From Ensifer sp. Root278 (GTDB taxonomy: Bacteria > Pseudomonadota > Alphaproteobacteria > Rhizobiales > Rhizobiaceae), in assembly GCF_001429285.1 (NCBI RefSeq), contig NZ_LMJJ01000041.1, positions 342,630 to 406,629 on the forward strand: 64,000 nucleotides of DNA. The letters run 5' to 3'. The position numbers were made by a program, and so were the translations under genes. The notes below the pieces were generated by a model. That model saw nothing but the letters and a program-made list of their open reading frames with translations. It was not told the origin of the DNA and did not search any database. Shown here one piece after another: positions 36,110 to 48,060 of the stretch (its first letter is position 1; each line of letters begins with the position of its first letter).

Positions 36110-37750
36110 ATGTTACCGAGAATCGAGACTTACGACGAACTCTACCGCGCCTTCCAATGGCAGATCCCGGAGAGGTTCAATATTGGCGTTGCCGTCAGCG
36201 ACGCCTGGGCGGCGCGTGAGCCGGAGCGCGTCTGTCTCCAGCACTTCGATTCCGATGGCGCGCATCGGGCGCTGACCTATGGCGAATTTGCCCGACAATC
36301 CTCTGCCTTCGCGCAAGGGCTCGTGGGCGAGGGCATTGCGCCGGGCGAACGTGTCGCAATTCTCCTGCCGCAGGGCTTCGAAACGGCGATTGCCCATGCG
36401 GCGATCTACAAGCATGGCGCGATCGCCTTGCCGCTTGCATTGCTCTTCGGCGTCGAAGCGCTCGAGTACCGGCTGCGTGACGCCGGCGTCGCGGCGGTTG
36501 TTACCAACGGTTTCGGCTTCGAGCGCATCGCCGCGATTCGGGACCGGCTGCCGGAACTGCGCCTCGTCGTGCTGGCGGAAGATCAGCCGCAGCCGGGGAC
36601 GATCGCCTTTTCATCACTCGCATCCGGCGACCCCGAAGGCTTTGTGCCGGTGGATACGGGCCCGGACGATCCGGCGCTGATGATCTACACCTCGGGCACC
36701 ACGGGGCCGCCGAAGGGGGCGCTGCACGGGCACCGGGTGCTGCTCGGCCATCTGCCGGGCTTCGAGTTTCATCATCATTTCCTGCCGCAACCCGGCGACC
36801 GCATGTGGACGCCGGCGGACTGGGCCTGGGCGGGAGGGCTGCTCAACGCGCTCTTGCCGTCGCTGCTTAACGGTGTGCCTGTCGTGTCATCGCCGGCGCA
36901 GAAGTTCGATCCGCATACCGCCTTTCGCATCCTGGAGGAGATGGACGTTCGCAACGCCTTCATTCCGCCAACGGCGCTCCGGCTGATGAAGGCGGTTGAG
37001 AAGCCGCGCGAGCGCTATCGCCTCAACCTCCGGACCATCGGTTCTGCCGGGGAATCTCTCGGTCGCGAGACCTATGAATGGGCAAAGGCGGCGCTCGGCC
37101 TCGAAGTGAGTGAGTTCTACGGCCAGACCGAGTGCAACATCGTCATCTCCTCGGCCGCCGATCTCGGCGTCGTCAAGCCTGGATCGATGGGCAAGGCGGC
37201 ACCGGGCCACCGGGTGGCGATCATCGACGCCGAAGGTCATGAACTGCCGGCCGGAAGCGTCGGCCAGGTGGCGGTCAAGCGCCCGGATCCGGTGATGTTC
37301 CTCGGCTATTGGGGCAACGAGGCGGCGACGGAGAAGAAGTTCATCGGTGACTGGATGACGACGGGCGACCAGGGCGTGATGGACGAGGAGGGCTATTTCA
37401 CCTTCTTCGGCCGGGACGATGACGTCATCACCTCGTCGGGTTACCGCATCGGCCCCGGCGAGATCGAGGATTGCCTTGCCGGTCATCCGGATGTGCAACT
37501 CGCCGCTGCCGTCGGCAAGCCGGATCCCGTCCGCACCGAGATCGTCAAGGCCTATGTCGTCCTGCGGCCCGGCGTGGTTGGTGACGAGCGTGTCGCCACG
37601 TCCGTTCGCGAGTGGGTGAAGACGCGGCTGTCGATGCACGAATATCCGCGCGAGATCGCCTTCGTCGATAGCCTGCCGCTGACGACTTCGGGCAAGGTTA
37701 TCAGACGGTTCCTGCGCGAACAGGCAATAGCGGAGGCGCGCGGCAAGTGA
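36110..37750 (+). CDS. Acyl-CoA synthetase (AMP-binding, acetyl/propionyl-CoA synthetase-like)
   Basis: A 546-residue ANL-superfamily enzyme. The P-loop is MIYTSGTTGPPKGALHGH (about residues 193-210), the adenine motif is FYGQTECNI, the ATP-hinge is WMTTGDQGVMDEEGYF, and the C-terminal catalytic Lys is in LPLTTSGKVIRR. It activates a carboxylic acid through an acyl-adenylate to acyl-CoA; the overall sequence resembles AcsA-type short-chain or medium-chain enzymes, but chain length cannot be fixed. The start is ATG 36110 without a strong ribosome binding site. It stands alone downstream of tRNA-Leu. Confidence 0.9.
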   Translation: MLPRIETYDELYRAFQWQIPERFNIGVAVSDAWAAREPERVCLQHFDSDGAHRALTYGEFARQSSAFAQGLVGEGIAPGERVAILLPQGFETAIAHAAIYKHGAIALPLALLFGVEALEYRLRDAGVAAVVTNGFGFERIAAIRDRLPELRLVVLAEDQPQPGTIAFSSLASGDPEGFVPVDTGPDDPALMIYTSGTTGPPKGALHGHRVLLGHLPGFEFHHHFLPQPGDRMWTPADWAWAGGLLNALLPSLLNGVPVVSSPAQKFDPHTAFRILEEMDVRNAFIPPTALRLMKAVEKPRERYRLNLRTIGSAGESLGRETYEWAKAALGLEVSEFYGQTECNIVISSAADLGVVKPGSMGKAAPGHRVAIIDAEGHELPAGSVGQVAVKRPDPVMFLGYWGNEAATEKKFIGDWMTTGDQGVMDEEGYFTFFGRDDDVITSSGYRIGPGEIEDCLAGHPDVQLAAAVGKPDPVRTEIVKAYVVLRPGVVGDERVATSVREWVKTRLSMHEYPREIAFVDSLPLTTSGKVIRRFLREQAIAEARGK

Positions 37751-37786
37751 TGTCGCGAACGTCCCGCGGTGCCCAAGCGGACCTCT

Positions 37787-39061
37787 CTAGCGCCCGGCCA
37801 GCGCCTTGATCTTGTCACGCAGGATCCGCGCCATGTTGCGGGTGTTGCGGTAGAGGTGGAGCTGGGCTGCGACCTGGCGCACTTCGCGGTCGCGGGTTTG
37901 CTGCAGGCCGATCACCAGCGTGCCCATTTCCTCGCGCTCCTGCCAGAACCGGCTCATGACCGGGTGATCCGGCACGGCGCAGGAATCGGAGCGGGCGATG
38001 TTGGCATCGTCGAGGTGCCATTCCGTCAGTTCCGCCAGCAGCAGCTTGCCCGGGGAGAACTTGGCATAGCGCTCGTCGTACGCGGTCTTCCAGGTGTAGG
38101 CCTCGCCCGACATCAGGAACACCACCATGGATGCGATCGCCCTTCCGTCGAGGTCGAGCGTGTGGATGCGCACACTGTCGCCGTCGGCAAGATTGGTGAT
38201 CGCCTCGCGGGCAAAGGCCGCACGGAAGCGATCGAGCACCATGGCGCTGCGGCCCTTTCCCTTCCATCCCGATGCTTCGAGCGCCAGGAATTCCTCCATG
38301 CGCAAGCGGACTTCGGCGGGTTGGCGGGCGACCGAATAGGTGAGCGCGCCTTCTTTTGCGAGGTTGTTCCACTGCCGCCGCAGCTCGCGGAAATGCGCTG
38401 GGCTGATGGCGTTGCGCAGATAGGTCGGACCGTCGAGCAGGCTTTCGAGCATGGGGCGGCTGAAGGTGTCGGTCACCGTCAGTGGCAGGTTGCGGCCGAT
38501 GGCGACGGCGCGGGTGAGGCGGGCCACCTTGCCGTTGAGGCGCATGTCGGGAAGGACGAGCACTGAGGGCAGGCCGGTCGAGGGCGCGGTAAAGGCTTCG
38601 AACAGGTTGTCGATGGTTTCTGCCGCGTCTTCAGCGTCAAGCAGCGGGACGCCGAGCGGACCGAAGGGGTTCGACCAGGCGCGGATGATCGGCGCACCGA
38701 TTGAGAAGCCGGGCTTTTCGATCGAGAACGGCATCAGGAACCGCAAGCGGCTGCGACGCTCGTCGTTGTCGCGCATGATGGCGAGCCGGATCACCCGTTC
38801 TTCGAGGCGGGGCATCGCCGGTGCAAGGAAGCGGCCGGTGAAGAAGACGTTCGGCTCCAGTGCCCGGTTCGACAGGAAGTCGAGCTCACGCTGCAACTCG
38901 TAGCCGGCCTTCGCCGGATAGATGGCGAGATGGCGTCCAGGGCGGCCGACCTCGATCAAATGCTCCGCAGTCGGGCCTGCATCGCCAGGCTGTGCCAGCC
39001 CGCCAAGGACCCGGGCGGCCCGACTGTTTGCATCGCTCGGAAGATTGGTATTGCCGATCAT
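37787..39061 (-). CDS. GNAT/BioF2-like acetyltransferase (PF13480 type)
   Basis: A 424-residue protein with a C-terminal acetyltransferase domain of the type often found in exopolysaccharide loci: LALEASGWKGKGRSAM, VRIHTLDLDGRAIASMVVFLMSG, YTWKTAYDERYAKFSPGKLLLAEL. The N-terminal half is a second, degenerate GNAT-like region. Its start overlaps the stop of the upstream flippase gene (ATGA at 39058-39061), so the two are co-translated and likely act on the same surface glycan, for example by acetylating a sugar or lipid-linked precursor (inference). Confidence 0.82.
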   Translation of the reverse strand: MIGNTNLPSDANSRAARVLGGLAQPGDAGPTAEHLIEVGRPGRHLAIYPAKAGYELQRELDFLSNRALEPNVFFTGRFLAPAMPRLEERVIRLAIMRDNDERRSRLRFLMPFSIEKPGFSIGAPIIRAWSNPFGPLGVPLLDAEDAAETIDNLFEAFTAPSTGLPSVLVLPDMRLNGKVARLTRAVAIGRNLPLTVTDTFSRPMLESLLDGPTYLRNAISPAHFRELRRQWNNLAKEGALTYSVARQPAEVRLRMEEFLALEASGWKGKGRSAMVLDRFRAAFAREAITNLADGDSVRIHTLDLDGRAIASMVVFLMSGEAYTWKTAYDERYAKFSPGKLLLAELTEWHLDDANIARSDSCAVPDHPVMSRFWQEREEMGTLVIGLQQTRDREVRQVAAQLHLYRNTRNMARILRDKIKALAGR

Positions 39062-40482
39062 GGATGGACAGCCCCGTTGTTATCATTGCCGGCCCGCACG
39101 CTCGCGAAGGCGAAGAGCGCGAAGCCGAAGGTACGCCGGACGGCGATATGCAGCAACATCGCCTCGACGAACATTGCACCTGCGGTTGCAAGAGCAGCGC
39201 CGGTCAGTCCGAGGAGAGGGATGAGGCTCAGGTTGAGTGCGATGTTGGCCACCAGCGCGCCGGCGTAGAGGATCACGCAGAGCGTCTGCTGGCCCGCCAT
39301 CGTCAGAAGCGTTTCCGCCGGGCCGACGAAGGCCTTGGCGAGAATGCCGCCAAAGAGGATCATCATCAAGGGCATGCCGGTGACGAAGGCCGGCCCGAAA
39401 AGCGAAAGCAGGAAGGGGCCCGCCAGCAGCACCAGCGCGCCGACCAGGAGCGACGGCCAGAAGGCCCAACGCGCGCTTTCGATCGCGATGCCCGCGAGCT
39501 GCCTGCGGTCACGGGCCATGGCGTTCGAAACGCGTGGGCCCGTTGCCGCCTTGACGGCGAACATGACGAAGTGCACCAGCGCCATGGTCTTGGCGGCTGC
39601 GAAGTAGATCGCGACGTCCTCGGGATCGAGATAGAGGCCGACGATCACGACGTCGGAATTGGTCAGCAGGAAGCCGAAGCCATCGACCAGGAAGATGGGG
39701 ATCGAAACCCGGAGCCAGCGGCCAAGCTCGATCCGCCGCGGCCCTTCCACATAGCGCGAGCGGAGACGATAGGTCAGCACGAGGAACTGCGAGACGGTTG
39801 TGACATAGGCGGCCGCCATGGCCGCGACCATGGCCGTTTGCGCCGTGTGGGGCGCGCCTGCCGTGACTGCCAGCACCATGAATGCCAGCACCAGCAGGGG
39901 GCGGATGATGAAAGTGGGGCTCAGGGCGGAGAGCGCCCAGCCATGGGCCCGCGAGGTTCCGTCCATCACGTCGCCAAGGGCGATCATCGGCAGGGTGAAG
40001 AGGCCGAGATAGAGCGGCACGAGGTAATAGGCGTCGATGTGCGCCGAAAAGAGCCAGAGGCCGAGCAGACCGACGACGGCGACCGTGGTGGCGGAGGTGA
40101 GGGCGAAAACGCGCACTGTCGTCGTTACGCCACGAATCTCGTCGAGCGCCGCAGTCGCCTGATACTCCGGCAGGAAACGGATCACGACGGAATGGAAACC
40201 GACGCAGGAGAGGCTGCCGAAGAGGATCACCAGCACCCAGACGAAGACGAAGATGCCGTATTCGAACTCGCCCATCATCCGGGCGAGGATGATCTGCGAC
40301 AGAAAGGCGATGGCGGCGCTGAAAATGCGAACCGCGAAGGCGACGAGCGCCATCCGGCGGGCCGTGTTCTTCATGTCGGTGCCGGTCAGAATAGCGGCAA
40401 CTGCGCCGATCAGCGCGGACAGGCGGTGTCTCAGCGCCGACGGCAGCATTCGTCCGGCCGTTTGACATACCGCCATGAACAC
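39058..40482 (-). CDS. Polysaccharide flippase (Wzx/MurJ-like, MATE superfamily)
   Basis: A 474-residue protein with 12-14 predicted helices. The N-terminal region FSQIILARMMGEFEYGIFVFVW is typical of polysaccharide exporters that flip lipid-linked oligosaccharides. The start is GTG 40482, chosen because AGGG lies 7 nt upstream; ATG 40476 is also possible. It is coupled to the BioF2-like acetyltransferase gene and lacks neighbouring glycosyltransferases, so the glycan is unknown. Confidence 0.87.
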   Translation of the reverse strand: MFMAVCQTAGRMLPSALRHRLSALIGAVAAILTGTDMKNTARRMALVAFAVRIFSAAIAFLSQIILARMMGEFEYGIFVFVWVLVILFGSLSCVGFHSVVIRFLPEYQATAALDEIRGVTTTVRVFALTSATTVAVVGLLGLWLFSAHIDAYYLVPLYLGLFTLPMIALGDVMDGTSRAHGWALSALSPTFIIRPLLVLAFMVLAVTAGAPHTAQTAMVAAMAAAYVTTVSQFLVLTYRLRSRYVEGPRRIELGRWLRVSIPIFLVDGFGFLLTNSDVVIVGLYLDPEDVAIYFAAAKTMALVHFVMFAVKAATGPRVSNAMARDRRQLAGIAIESARWAFWPSLLVGALVLLAGPFLLSLFGPAFVTGMPLMMILFGGILAKAFVGPAETLLTMAGQQTLCVILYAGALVANIALNLSLIPLLGLTGAALATAGAMFVEAMLLHIAVRRTFGFALFAFASVRAGNDNNGAVHP

Positions 40483-40576
40483 GAGAACACCCTGAGATTA
40501 CGCAATACAGGGCTTCAGTACTGCCAGAACAGCGTTAACAAACGGTTCAGCGCGGTTGTATTGGCGGGACGAGGCA

Positions 40577-40810
40577 ATGCCGAAAAGCGACAGTGAGCGA
40601 GAACGGATGATGCGGGCGAAATCCATCGGCTGGCGCATGGTCGGCTGTCTCGAGGAGACCGGCATTGAACGGCTCGCTGATCTGAAGGCGGCGAATGCGG
40701 AAGACATCGCCTTCCGCATCGACACCACGCTCGGCCGCCGCCACATCAACAACACGGGCATTCGCGCGCTCGAAAACCTGATCACCTACGCCAAGTCGTT
40801 CGATCGCTAG
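40577..40810 (+). CDS. Small helix-hairpin-helix / TfoX C-terminal-like protein
   Basis: A 77-residue protein. GWRMVGCLEETGIERLADLKAANAEDIAFRI resembles the helix-hairpin-helix of TfoX C-terminal domains (GIxxxADL-xxxxAxxI), a possible DNA or protein contact module. There is no catalytic motif and the function is unknown. The start ATG 40577 is preceded by GACGAGGC. It diverges from the flippase gene and is followed by a strong terminator at 40851-40874. Confidence 0.75.
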   Translation: MPKSDSERERMMRAKSIGWRMVGCLEETGIERLADLKAANAEDIAFRIDTTLGRRHINNTGIRALENLITYAKSFDR

Positions 40811-40850
40811 AGCATCCCGCGCGCTCCAGGAAGCGCGCTACCGGAAACGA

Positions 40851-40874
40851 AAATGCCGCCCGAAGGCGGCATTT
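40851..40874. terminator. Bidirectional terminator (HhH gene / secA)
   Basis: A perfect 10-bp stem AAATGCCGCC/GGCGGCATTT has a CGAA tetraloop and lies between convergent genes. An imperfect GCGCGCT/AGCGCGC stem precedes it at about 40820-40840. Confidence 0.85.
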
Positions 40875-40924
40875 CCTGTAAGGAACCCGGGAGCGGAGAA
40901 ACCCGCACTTTTATCCTGCGTCTC

Positions 40925-43639
<2,715 letters not shown>

Positions 43640-43746
43640 ACGAATGGTCCTTTCTTTTTTGTTGCCTTAGGTCTCATGGCCGCGCCGCGAAAACCGCGCA
43701 ATGCCGTGAAACGCCCGGAAACTGTTCTGGACGCGAGGTTGCGTGA

Positions 43747-43775
43747 CAGATAAGAGGGGGGTCGAATTATGTCAA
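43747..43775 (-). promoter_or_regulatory. Probable promoter of secA
   Basis: On the minus strand TTGACA (43775-43770), a 17-nt spacer and TATCTG (43752-43747) would give a leader of about 100 nt. The -35 is perfect and the -10 weak, which leaves room for regulation. I see no secM-like upstream open frame. Confidence 0.6.
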
Positions 43776-43882
43776 CGCACTTGCACTGCCGGACGGCTAC
43801 AGAACCGCCACATTCTGGTGGTGTGCAGCCGCTACAAGTCGCAGGTAATTGCGCCGAAGGCTAATGTGAAAGGTTAGTGAGC

Positions 43883-44740
43883 ATGTCCAAGTTGAAAACC
43901 CTGGCCGCCGCGGCACTGGTTGCGGCGATGGCCGTTCATGGTGGCGCGCGCGCGGAAGACGCCGATCCGGTGATCGCCAAGGTTGGCGGCGAGGAAGTGC
44001 GCCAGTCCGAGCTCACGCTGGCGCTGGGTGGTCTCGACCCGCAGCTTCAGCAGATGCCGGACGAGCAGAAGCGTGCCGCCGCCCTCTCGGCGATCATCGA
44101 CGTCAAGCTCCTTTCGAAGACTGCCGAAAAGGAAGGCCTGCAGGATGATGCGGCCTTCAAGCAGCGCGTCGCCTACCTGACCGAGCGCGAACTGCACAAT
44201 GCCTATTTCAAGAAGCATGTCGTCGACGCCATCACCAAGGAAGAGGTGAAGGCGCGCTACGACAAGGAGATCGCCGCGATCCCGGTGCAGGAAGAGGTGA
44301 AGGCACGCCACATCCTGGTCAAGACCGAGGATGAGGCCAAGGAAATCATCAAGGAACTCGACGCCGGCAAGAGCTTCGTCGATCTCGCCAAGGCGAAGTC
44401 GACCGATCCGAACAAGGACGACGGCGGCGACCTCGGCTACTTCACCAAGGGCCGCATGGTGCCGGAATTCGATACGGCGGTCTTCGCGCTCGACAAGGGT
44501 GCCTACACCAAGGCTCCGGTCAAGACCCAGTTCGGCTTCCACGTGATCCTCGTTGAAGACAAGCGCCCGCAGGCCCCGCCGCCGCTGGAGCAGGTCGAGC
44601 CGCAGGTTCGTCAGCTTGTCATGCGTGACAAATACGTTGAGCTGCTTGCTGCCGCCAAAAAGGACGCAGGCGTCGAGATTTCCGATCCCGCTTTGAAGAA
44701 GGCCTATGACGAGGCCAACAAGGCGCAGGAAGCCAAGTAA
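43883..44740 (+). CDS. Periplasmic parvulin-type peptidylprolyl isomerase
   Basis: A 285-residue protein with a signal peptide (to about residue 24, MAVHGGARA), an N-terminal SurA/PrsA-like chaperone region (to about residue 130) and a single PpiC domain: ARHILVKTEDEAKEI, FVDLAKAKSTDP, GGDLGYFTKGRMVPEFDTAVFAL, QFGFHVILVE. It assists folding of exported proteins. The start is ATG 43883, 8 nt after AAAGGT; the GTG six bases upstream is too close. It is divergent from secA. Confidence 0.9.
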   Translation: MSKLKTLAAAALVAAMAVHGGARAEDADPVIAKVGGEEVRQSELTLALGGLDPQLQQMPDEQKRAAALSAIIDVKLLSKTAEKEGLQDDAAFKQRVAYLTERELHNAYFKKHVVDAITKEEVKARYDKEIAAIPVQEEVKARHILVKTEDEAKEIIKELDAGKSFVDLAKAKSTDPNKDDGGDLGYFTKGRMVPEFDTAVFALDKGAYTKAPVKTQFGFHVILVEDKRPQAPPPLEQVEPQVRQLVMRDKYVELLAAAKKDAGVEISDPALKKAYDEANKAQEAK

Positions 44741-44835
44741 TTTCGATTGGCAGGCCCTACCGCTGGCGGGACCTGCCATCACCGCTTTTTGTCGATGCCC
44801 GGCGGTGAAAACCGTTCGGGCATTTGTCGCAAGAT

Positions 44836-44934
44836 AGATCTGGAGCAGCTTCGGTTGTAAACCGCTCCAGGTCTTTGTTCTTACGCATTTCCTGACGGAA
44901 AACCGCTACGCACTTTTCCTGGAAATGCTTTGGC
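44836..44934. repeat. RIME-like mosaic palindromic repeat, copy E (diverged, structure kept)
   Basis: The module 1 stem is GATCTGGAGC/GCTCCAGGTC. The module 2 stem is GCATTTCC/GGAAATGC and contains ACGGAAAACCG and the CACTTTTCC stretch shared with copies A and B. The stem bases differ from the other copies on both arms together, so pairing is preserved. It lies between the parvulin gene and argJ. Confidence 0.75.
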
Positions 44935-44959
44935 CCCAACACGTCACAGCAGGTTTCCC

Positions 44960-46201
44960 ATGTCCGGCTCCGTTTCTCCGCTTGCTCCGAAAACCTTCGC
45001 CGAAATGCCTTCCGTCCGCGGTGTCCGCATGGCGACCGCTGCCGCCGGCATCAAGTACAAGAACCGTACCGACGTGCTGATGATGGTGTTCGACAAGCCG
45101 GCCGCTGCAGCCGGCGTTTTCACCCGCTCCAAGTGCCCGTCTGCTCCTGTTGATTTCTGCCGCCAGAACCTTGCCGGCGGCATCGCGCGCGCTGTCGTCG
45201 TCAACTCCGGCAACGCCAATGCCTTCACCGGCAAGAAGGGACGCGAAGCCACGGAATTGACCGCGAAGTCGGCGGCTAAGGCAGTCGGCTGTGCGGAAAG
45301 CGAAGTGTTCCTCGCTTCGACCGGCGTCATCGGCGAACCGCTGGATGCGACCAAGTTTGCGGGCGTACTCGACGATCTGGCCGTTGCCGGCACGGAAGAT
45401 TTCTGGTTCGAAGCCGCCAAGGCGATCATGACGACGGATACCTATCCGAAGGTTGCGACCCGCATGGCCGAAATCGGTGGCGTCAAGGTCACGATCAACG
45501 GTATTGCCAAGGGCGCCGGCATGATCGCGCCCGACATGGCAACGATGCTCTCCTTCGTGGTCACCGATGCAGACATCGCGCCGGCCGCACTGCAGGCTCT
45601 GCTTTCCGCGGGCGTCGGCCCGACCTTCAATTCGGTCACGGTCGACAGCGACACGTCGACCTCCGACACGCTGATGCTTTTTGCAACGGGTGCGGCGGCA
45701 GCCGACGGGCAGCCGGCAATCTCCGACGCGGCCGATGCGCGCCTCGACGCCTTCCGCGTCGCGCTCAACGACCTGCTGCGCGATCTGGCGCTCCAGGTGG
45801 TGCGCGATGGTGAAGGCGCGCGCAAGATGGTCGAAGTCACCGTCGAAGGTGCTGAAAACGACGCAGCCGCCAAGCGCATCGCGCTCTCGATCGCCAATTC
45901 GCCGCTGGTGAAGACGGCGGTTGCTGGCGAAGACGCCAATTGGGGCCGCGTGGTCATGGCCGTCGGCAAATCAGGCGAGATGGCGGAACGCGATCGGTTG
46001 GCGATCTGGTTCGGCGATGTGCGGGTGGCCGTCGAAGGCGAGCGCGATCCGACCTATTCGGAAGCGGCTGCCACTGCCGTCATGAAGGCCGAGGACATCA
46101 CGATCCGCGTCGATATCGGCCTCTGCTCCGGTCGCGCCACGGTCTATACCTGCGACCTTACGAAGGAATATGTCGAGATCAACGGCGATTACCGCAGCTG
46201 A
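44960..46201 (+). CDS. argJ: Bifunctional glutamate N-acetyltransferase / N-acetylglutamate synthase
   Basis: A 413-residue ArgJ that recycles the acetyl group from N-acetylornithine to glutamate in cyclic arginine synthesis. The precursor self-cleaves before the nucleophile Thr195 in [14 protein letters not shown], producing alpha and beta chains. [10 protein letters not shown] near residue 80 and the C-terminal [35 protein letters not shown]-like ending are conserved in ArgJ. The start ATG 44960 follows AGGTTT. A GNAT and mutT follow on the same strand. Confidence 0.97.
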   Translation: MSGSVSPLAPKTFAEMPSVRGVRMATAAAGIKYKNRTDVLMMVFDKPAAAAGVFTRSKCPSAPVDFCRQNLAGGIARAVVVNSGNANAFTGKKGREATELTAKSAAKAVGCAESEVFLASTGVIGEPLDATKFAGVLDDLAVAGTEDFWFEAAKAIMTTDTYPKVATRMAEIGGVKVTINGIAKGAGMIAPDMATMLSFVVTDADIAPAALQALLSAGVGPTFNSVTVDSDTSTSDTLMLFATGAAAADGQPAISDAADARLDAFRVALNDLLRDLALQVVRDGEGARKMVEVTVEGAENDAAAKRIALSIANSPLVKTAVAGEDANWGRVVMAVGKSGEMAERDRLAIWFGDVRVAVEGERDPTYSEAAATAVMKAEDITIRVDIGLCSGRATVYTCDLTKEYVEINGDYRS

Positions 46202-46259
46202 GGCTCCGGTCGAGCGATCGTAAGCAGTCTGGTATCCCGGACTGGCGAGAGGTAGCAAA

Positions 46260-47075
46260 ATGACATCGAGTGATGCTCGGCCGGCGGGCAACGTCGCGGC
46301 CGAAGGTGGGGAAGTGGTAATGGTGGATCTTCCGAGCGTGCGCCGTCTCGAGGCCGTGGGCTTCCGGGCCTGGCCGGCAGCATCGGTGCACTATGACGGC
46401 AGCTGGCTGATCCGGCTCAACGCGGGCCATGATTCCAAGCGTCTCAACTCCGTCAACCCGCTCGATCCATCCGACTATCGCGATATTCCAGTGCGCCTTG
46501 AAAAGGCGGCCAGGCGCTTTGCGGACTATGGCCGGCCCCTGACCGTGCGCCAGACGCCGCTGACGCCGCCGCAACTCGTTGCCCATATGGATGCCGAAGG
46601 CTGGACGGCATTCAGCCGCAGCCTGGTGATGACGGCCGATCTTGCCGAGCGTGAATTCGGCGACGGCATCGATCACCTGCCGATCAAGGACGTCGGTCGC
46701 TTCGTCGATGCCTGTATCGGCATCGCCAAGGGCGATCCGAAGAGGAAGGCGGCGCTTACCGAGATCATCAATGCGATCAAGCCGGAAAGCGGCCTCTTCC
46801 TGTTTGAAGATGCCGAGACCGGGCCGACCGCCGTGGCACTCGTCGTGCAGGACAACGACCTCGCCGGCATCATGCAGTTTGCCGTGGACGAGCGGGTTCG
46901 CGGGAAGGGTGTCGGCAAGGCGATGCTCGATGTCTGCCTGCGCTGGGCGCGGCTGCGGGGAGCAAAAAAGGCCTGGCTGCAGGTCGAGGCGGAAAACAGC
47001 GCGGCGCTGGCGCTTTATCGCGGTGCCGGTTTCTCCGAGGTCTACAGCTACATCTACAGAACGCCGGGGGCTTGA
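46260..47075 (+). CDS. GNAT family N-acetyltransferase downstream of argJ
   Basis: A 271-residue protein. The C-terminal half (about residues 160-265) is a clear GNAT domain with the acetyl-CoA loop VDERVRGKGVGKAMLD and the WLQVEAENSAALALYRGAGF helix. The N-terminal half (RRLEAVGFRAWPA..YDGSWLIRLNAGHDSKRLNSVNPLD) is a conserved non-catalytic region seen in the family. The substrate is unknown. It sits between argJ and mutT, 58 nt after the former and 4 nt before the latter. Confidence 0.88.
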   Translation: MTSSDARPAGNVAAEGGEVVMVDLPSVRRLEAVGFRAWPAASVHYDGSWLIRLNAGHDSKRLNSVNPLDPSDYRDIPVRLEKAARRFADYGRPLTVRQTPLTPPQLVAHMDAEGWTAFSRSLVMTADLAEREFGDGIDHLPIKDVGRFVDACIGIAKGDPKRKAALTEIINAIKPESGLFLFEDAETGPTAVALVVQDNDLAGIMQFAVDERVRGKGVGKAMLDVCLRWARLRGAKKAWLQVEAENSAALALYRGAGFSEVYSYIYRTPGA

Positions 47076-47079
47076 GGCC

Positions 47080-47493
47080 ATGAACGTCAGCGGAAAGAAG
47101 ATCGTCCTCGTCGCCGCCTGCGCCCTGGTCGACAGCGACGGCCGCATTCTGCTGGCGCAACGGCCGGAAGGAAAGTCGCTTGCGGGTCTTTGGGAGTTTC
47201 CGGGCGGCAAGGTTGAAGCCGGCGAGACGCCCGAGGAAACCCTGATCCGTGAGTTGGACGAGGAACTCGGCATCCGCACCAAGGTCGCGTGCCTCGCGCC
47301 ACTGACCTTCGCCAGCCACACCTATGAGGACTTCCATCTGCTGATGCCGCTCTATGTCTGCCGGCGCTACGAAGGGGTGGCGACCGGACGCGAGGGCCAA
47401 GCGATCAAATGGGTCAGGCCAAAGGCCCTGCGCGACTACCCGATGCCGCCGGCTGACGAGCCGTTGATACCATTTCTTATGGATTTGCTCTGA
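47080..47493 (+). CDS. mutT: 8-oxo-dGTP diphosphatase (Nudix hydrolase MutT)
   Basis: A 137-residue Nudix enzyme that removes 8-oxo-dGTP from the nucleotide pool. The Nudix box G-x5-E-x7-R-E-L-x-E-E-L-G spans about residues 43-64, and the LWEFPGGK lead-in is typical of MutT. The ATG 47080 overlaps the purine-rich end of the GNAT gene (GAGGCC ATG). It is last in the argJ-GNAT-mutT run. Confidence 0.92.
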   Translation: MNVSGKKIVLVAACALVDSDGRILLAQRPEGKSLAGLWEFPGGKVEAGETPEETLIRELDEELGIRTKVACLAPLTFASHTYEDFHLLMPLYVCRRYEGVATGREGQAIKWVRPKALRDYPMPPADEPLIPFLMDLL

Positions 47494-47672
47494 ACCTACC
47501 CGAAATCTGATTGATTATTAATCGATCGTTTATCTCCCTCGCGCAAAGATAGCTCAATTCATTTTCGGTACGCATTGTTGGTGAACGGCGTACTGATTTC
47601 AGGCAGTGCGGTGGAACCAAGCTTGGGAAGGGCGCTTGCGTTCGCCGTGCTTTGTGCGTTTGTGAGGCTGGG

Positions 47673-47993
47673 ATGGTGGACGACGATTTCTGGAGCACGG
47701 TTCAGGAAAAGGATCTGGTGACTAATCAGTCCCGCCGGACGGGTGTGCTCAATCTGTCCCTGCTGTTTGGAACGGCAGTGATCGCGCTGACGCTGATCCT
47801 GACGCCGATGCTGTCTTCGAAGAACGACAGGCGCATCATGGCCAATACGCCCGTCGACTACGACAATATTTCCACCGGCTCCATCCCCTCGAGCGGGACC
47901 ACCAAGCGCTATACGGTACGGCGTAGCGTGCTGCAGGAGATGCCCGGTGCGGTCTGCATCATCGATGCGGACGGTCGCAAGAGCGGGTGCTGA
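47673..47993 (+). CDS. Small membrane protein upstream of an Flp pilin, function unknown
   Basis: A 106-residue protein with a polar N terminus, one transmembrane helix (about residues 27-47, LNLSLLFGTAVIALTLILTPML) and an exported tail ending in YTVRRSVLQEMPGAVCIIDADG...GC. The two late cysteines could pair outside the cytoplasm. I do not recognise a named family. It lies 67 nt before the Flp pilin gene on the same strand, so the two are probably co-transcribed. The start ATG 47673 follows GAGGCTGGG. An imperfect CtrA-like box lies at 47518-47532. Confidence 0.72.
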   Translation: MVDDDFWSTVQEKDLVTNQSRRTGVLNLSLLFGTAVIALTLILTPMLSSKNDRRIMANTPVDYDNISTGSIPSSGTTKRYTVRRSVLQEMPGAVCIIDADGRKSGC

Positions 47994-48060
47994 CCCGAAC
48001 GCCTCCGGTTTTCGGCTGCTGCCGCACGTTTCGGACTGAACACGAACCGGACTGGGGAGC

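Noticed and set aside
35879-36110. tRNA-Leu as an integration site of a mobile element.
   Set aside because: No integrase gene, no repeated tRNA 3' end and ordinary chromosomal genes on both sides.
40530-40560. A second CtrA box (TTAACAAACGGTTCA) in front of the flippase/HhH genes.
   Set aside because: Only one half-site is intact and the second half has two mismatches, so it is not distinguishable from chance.
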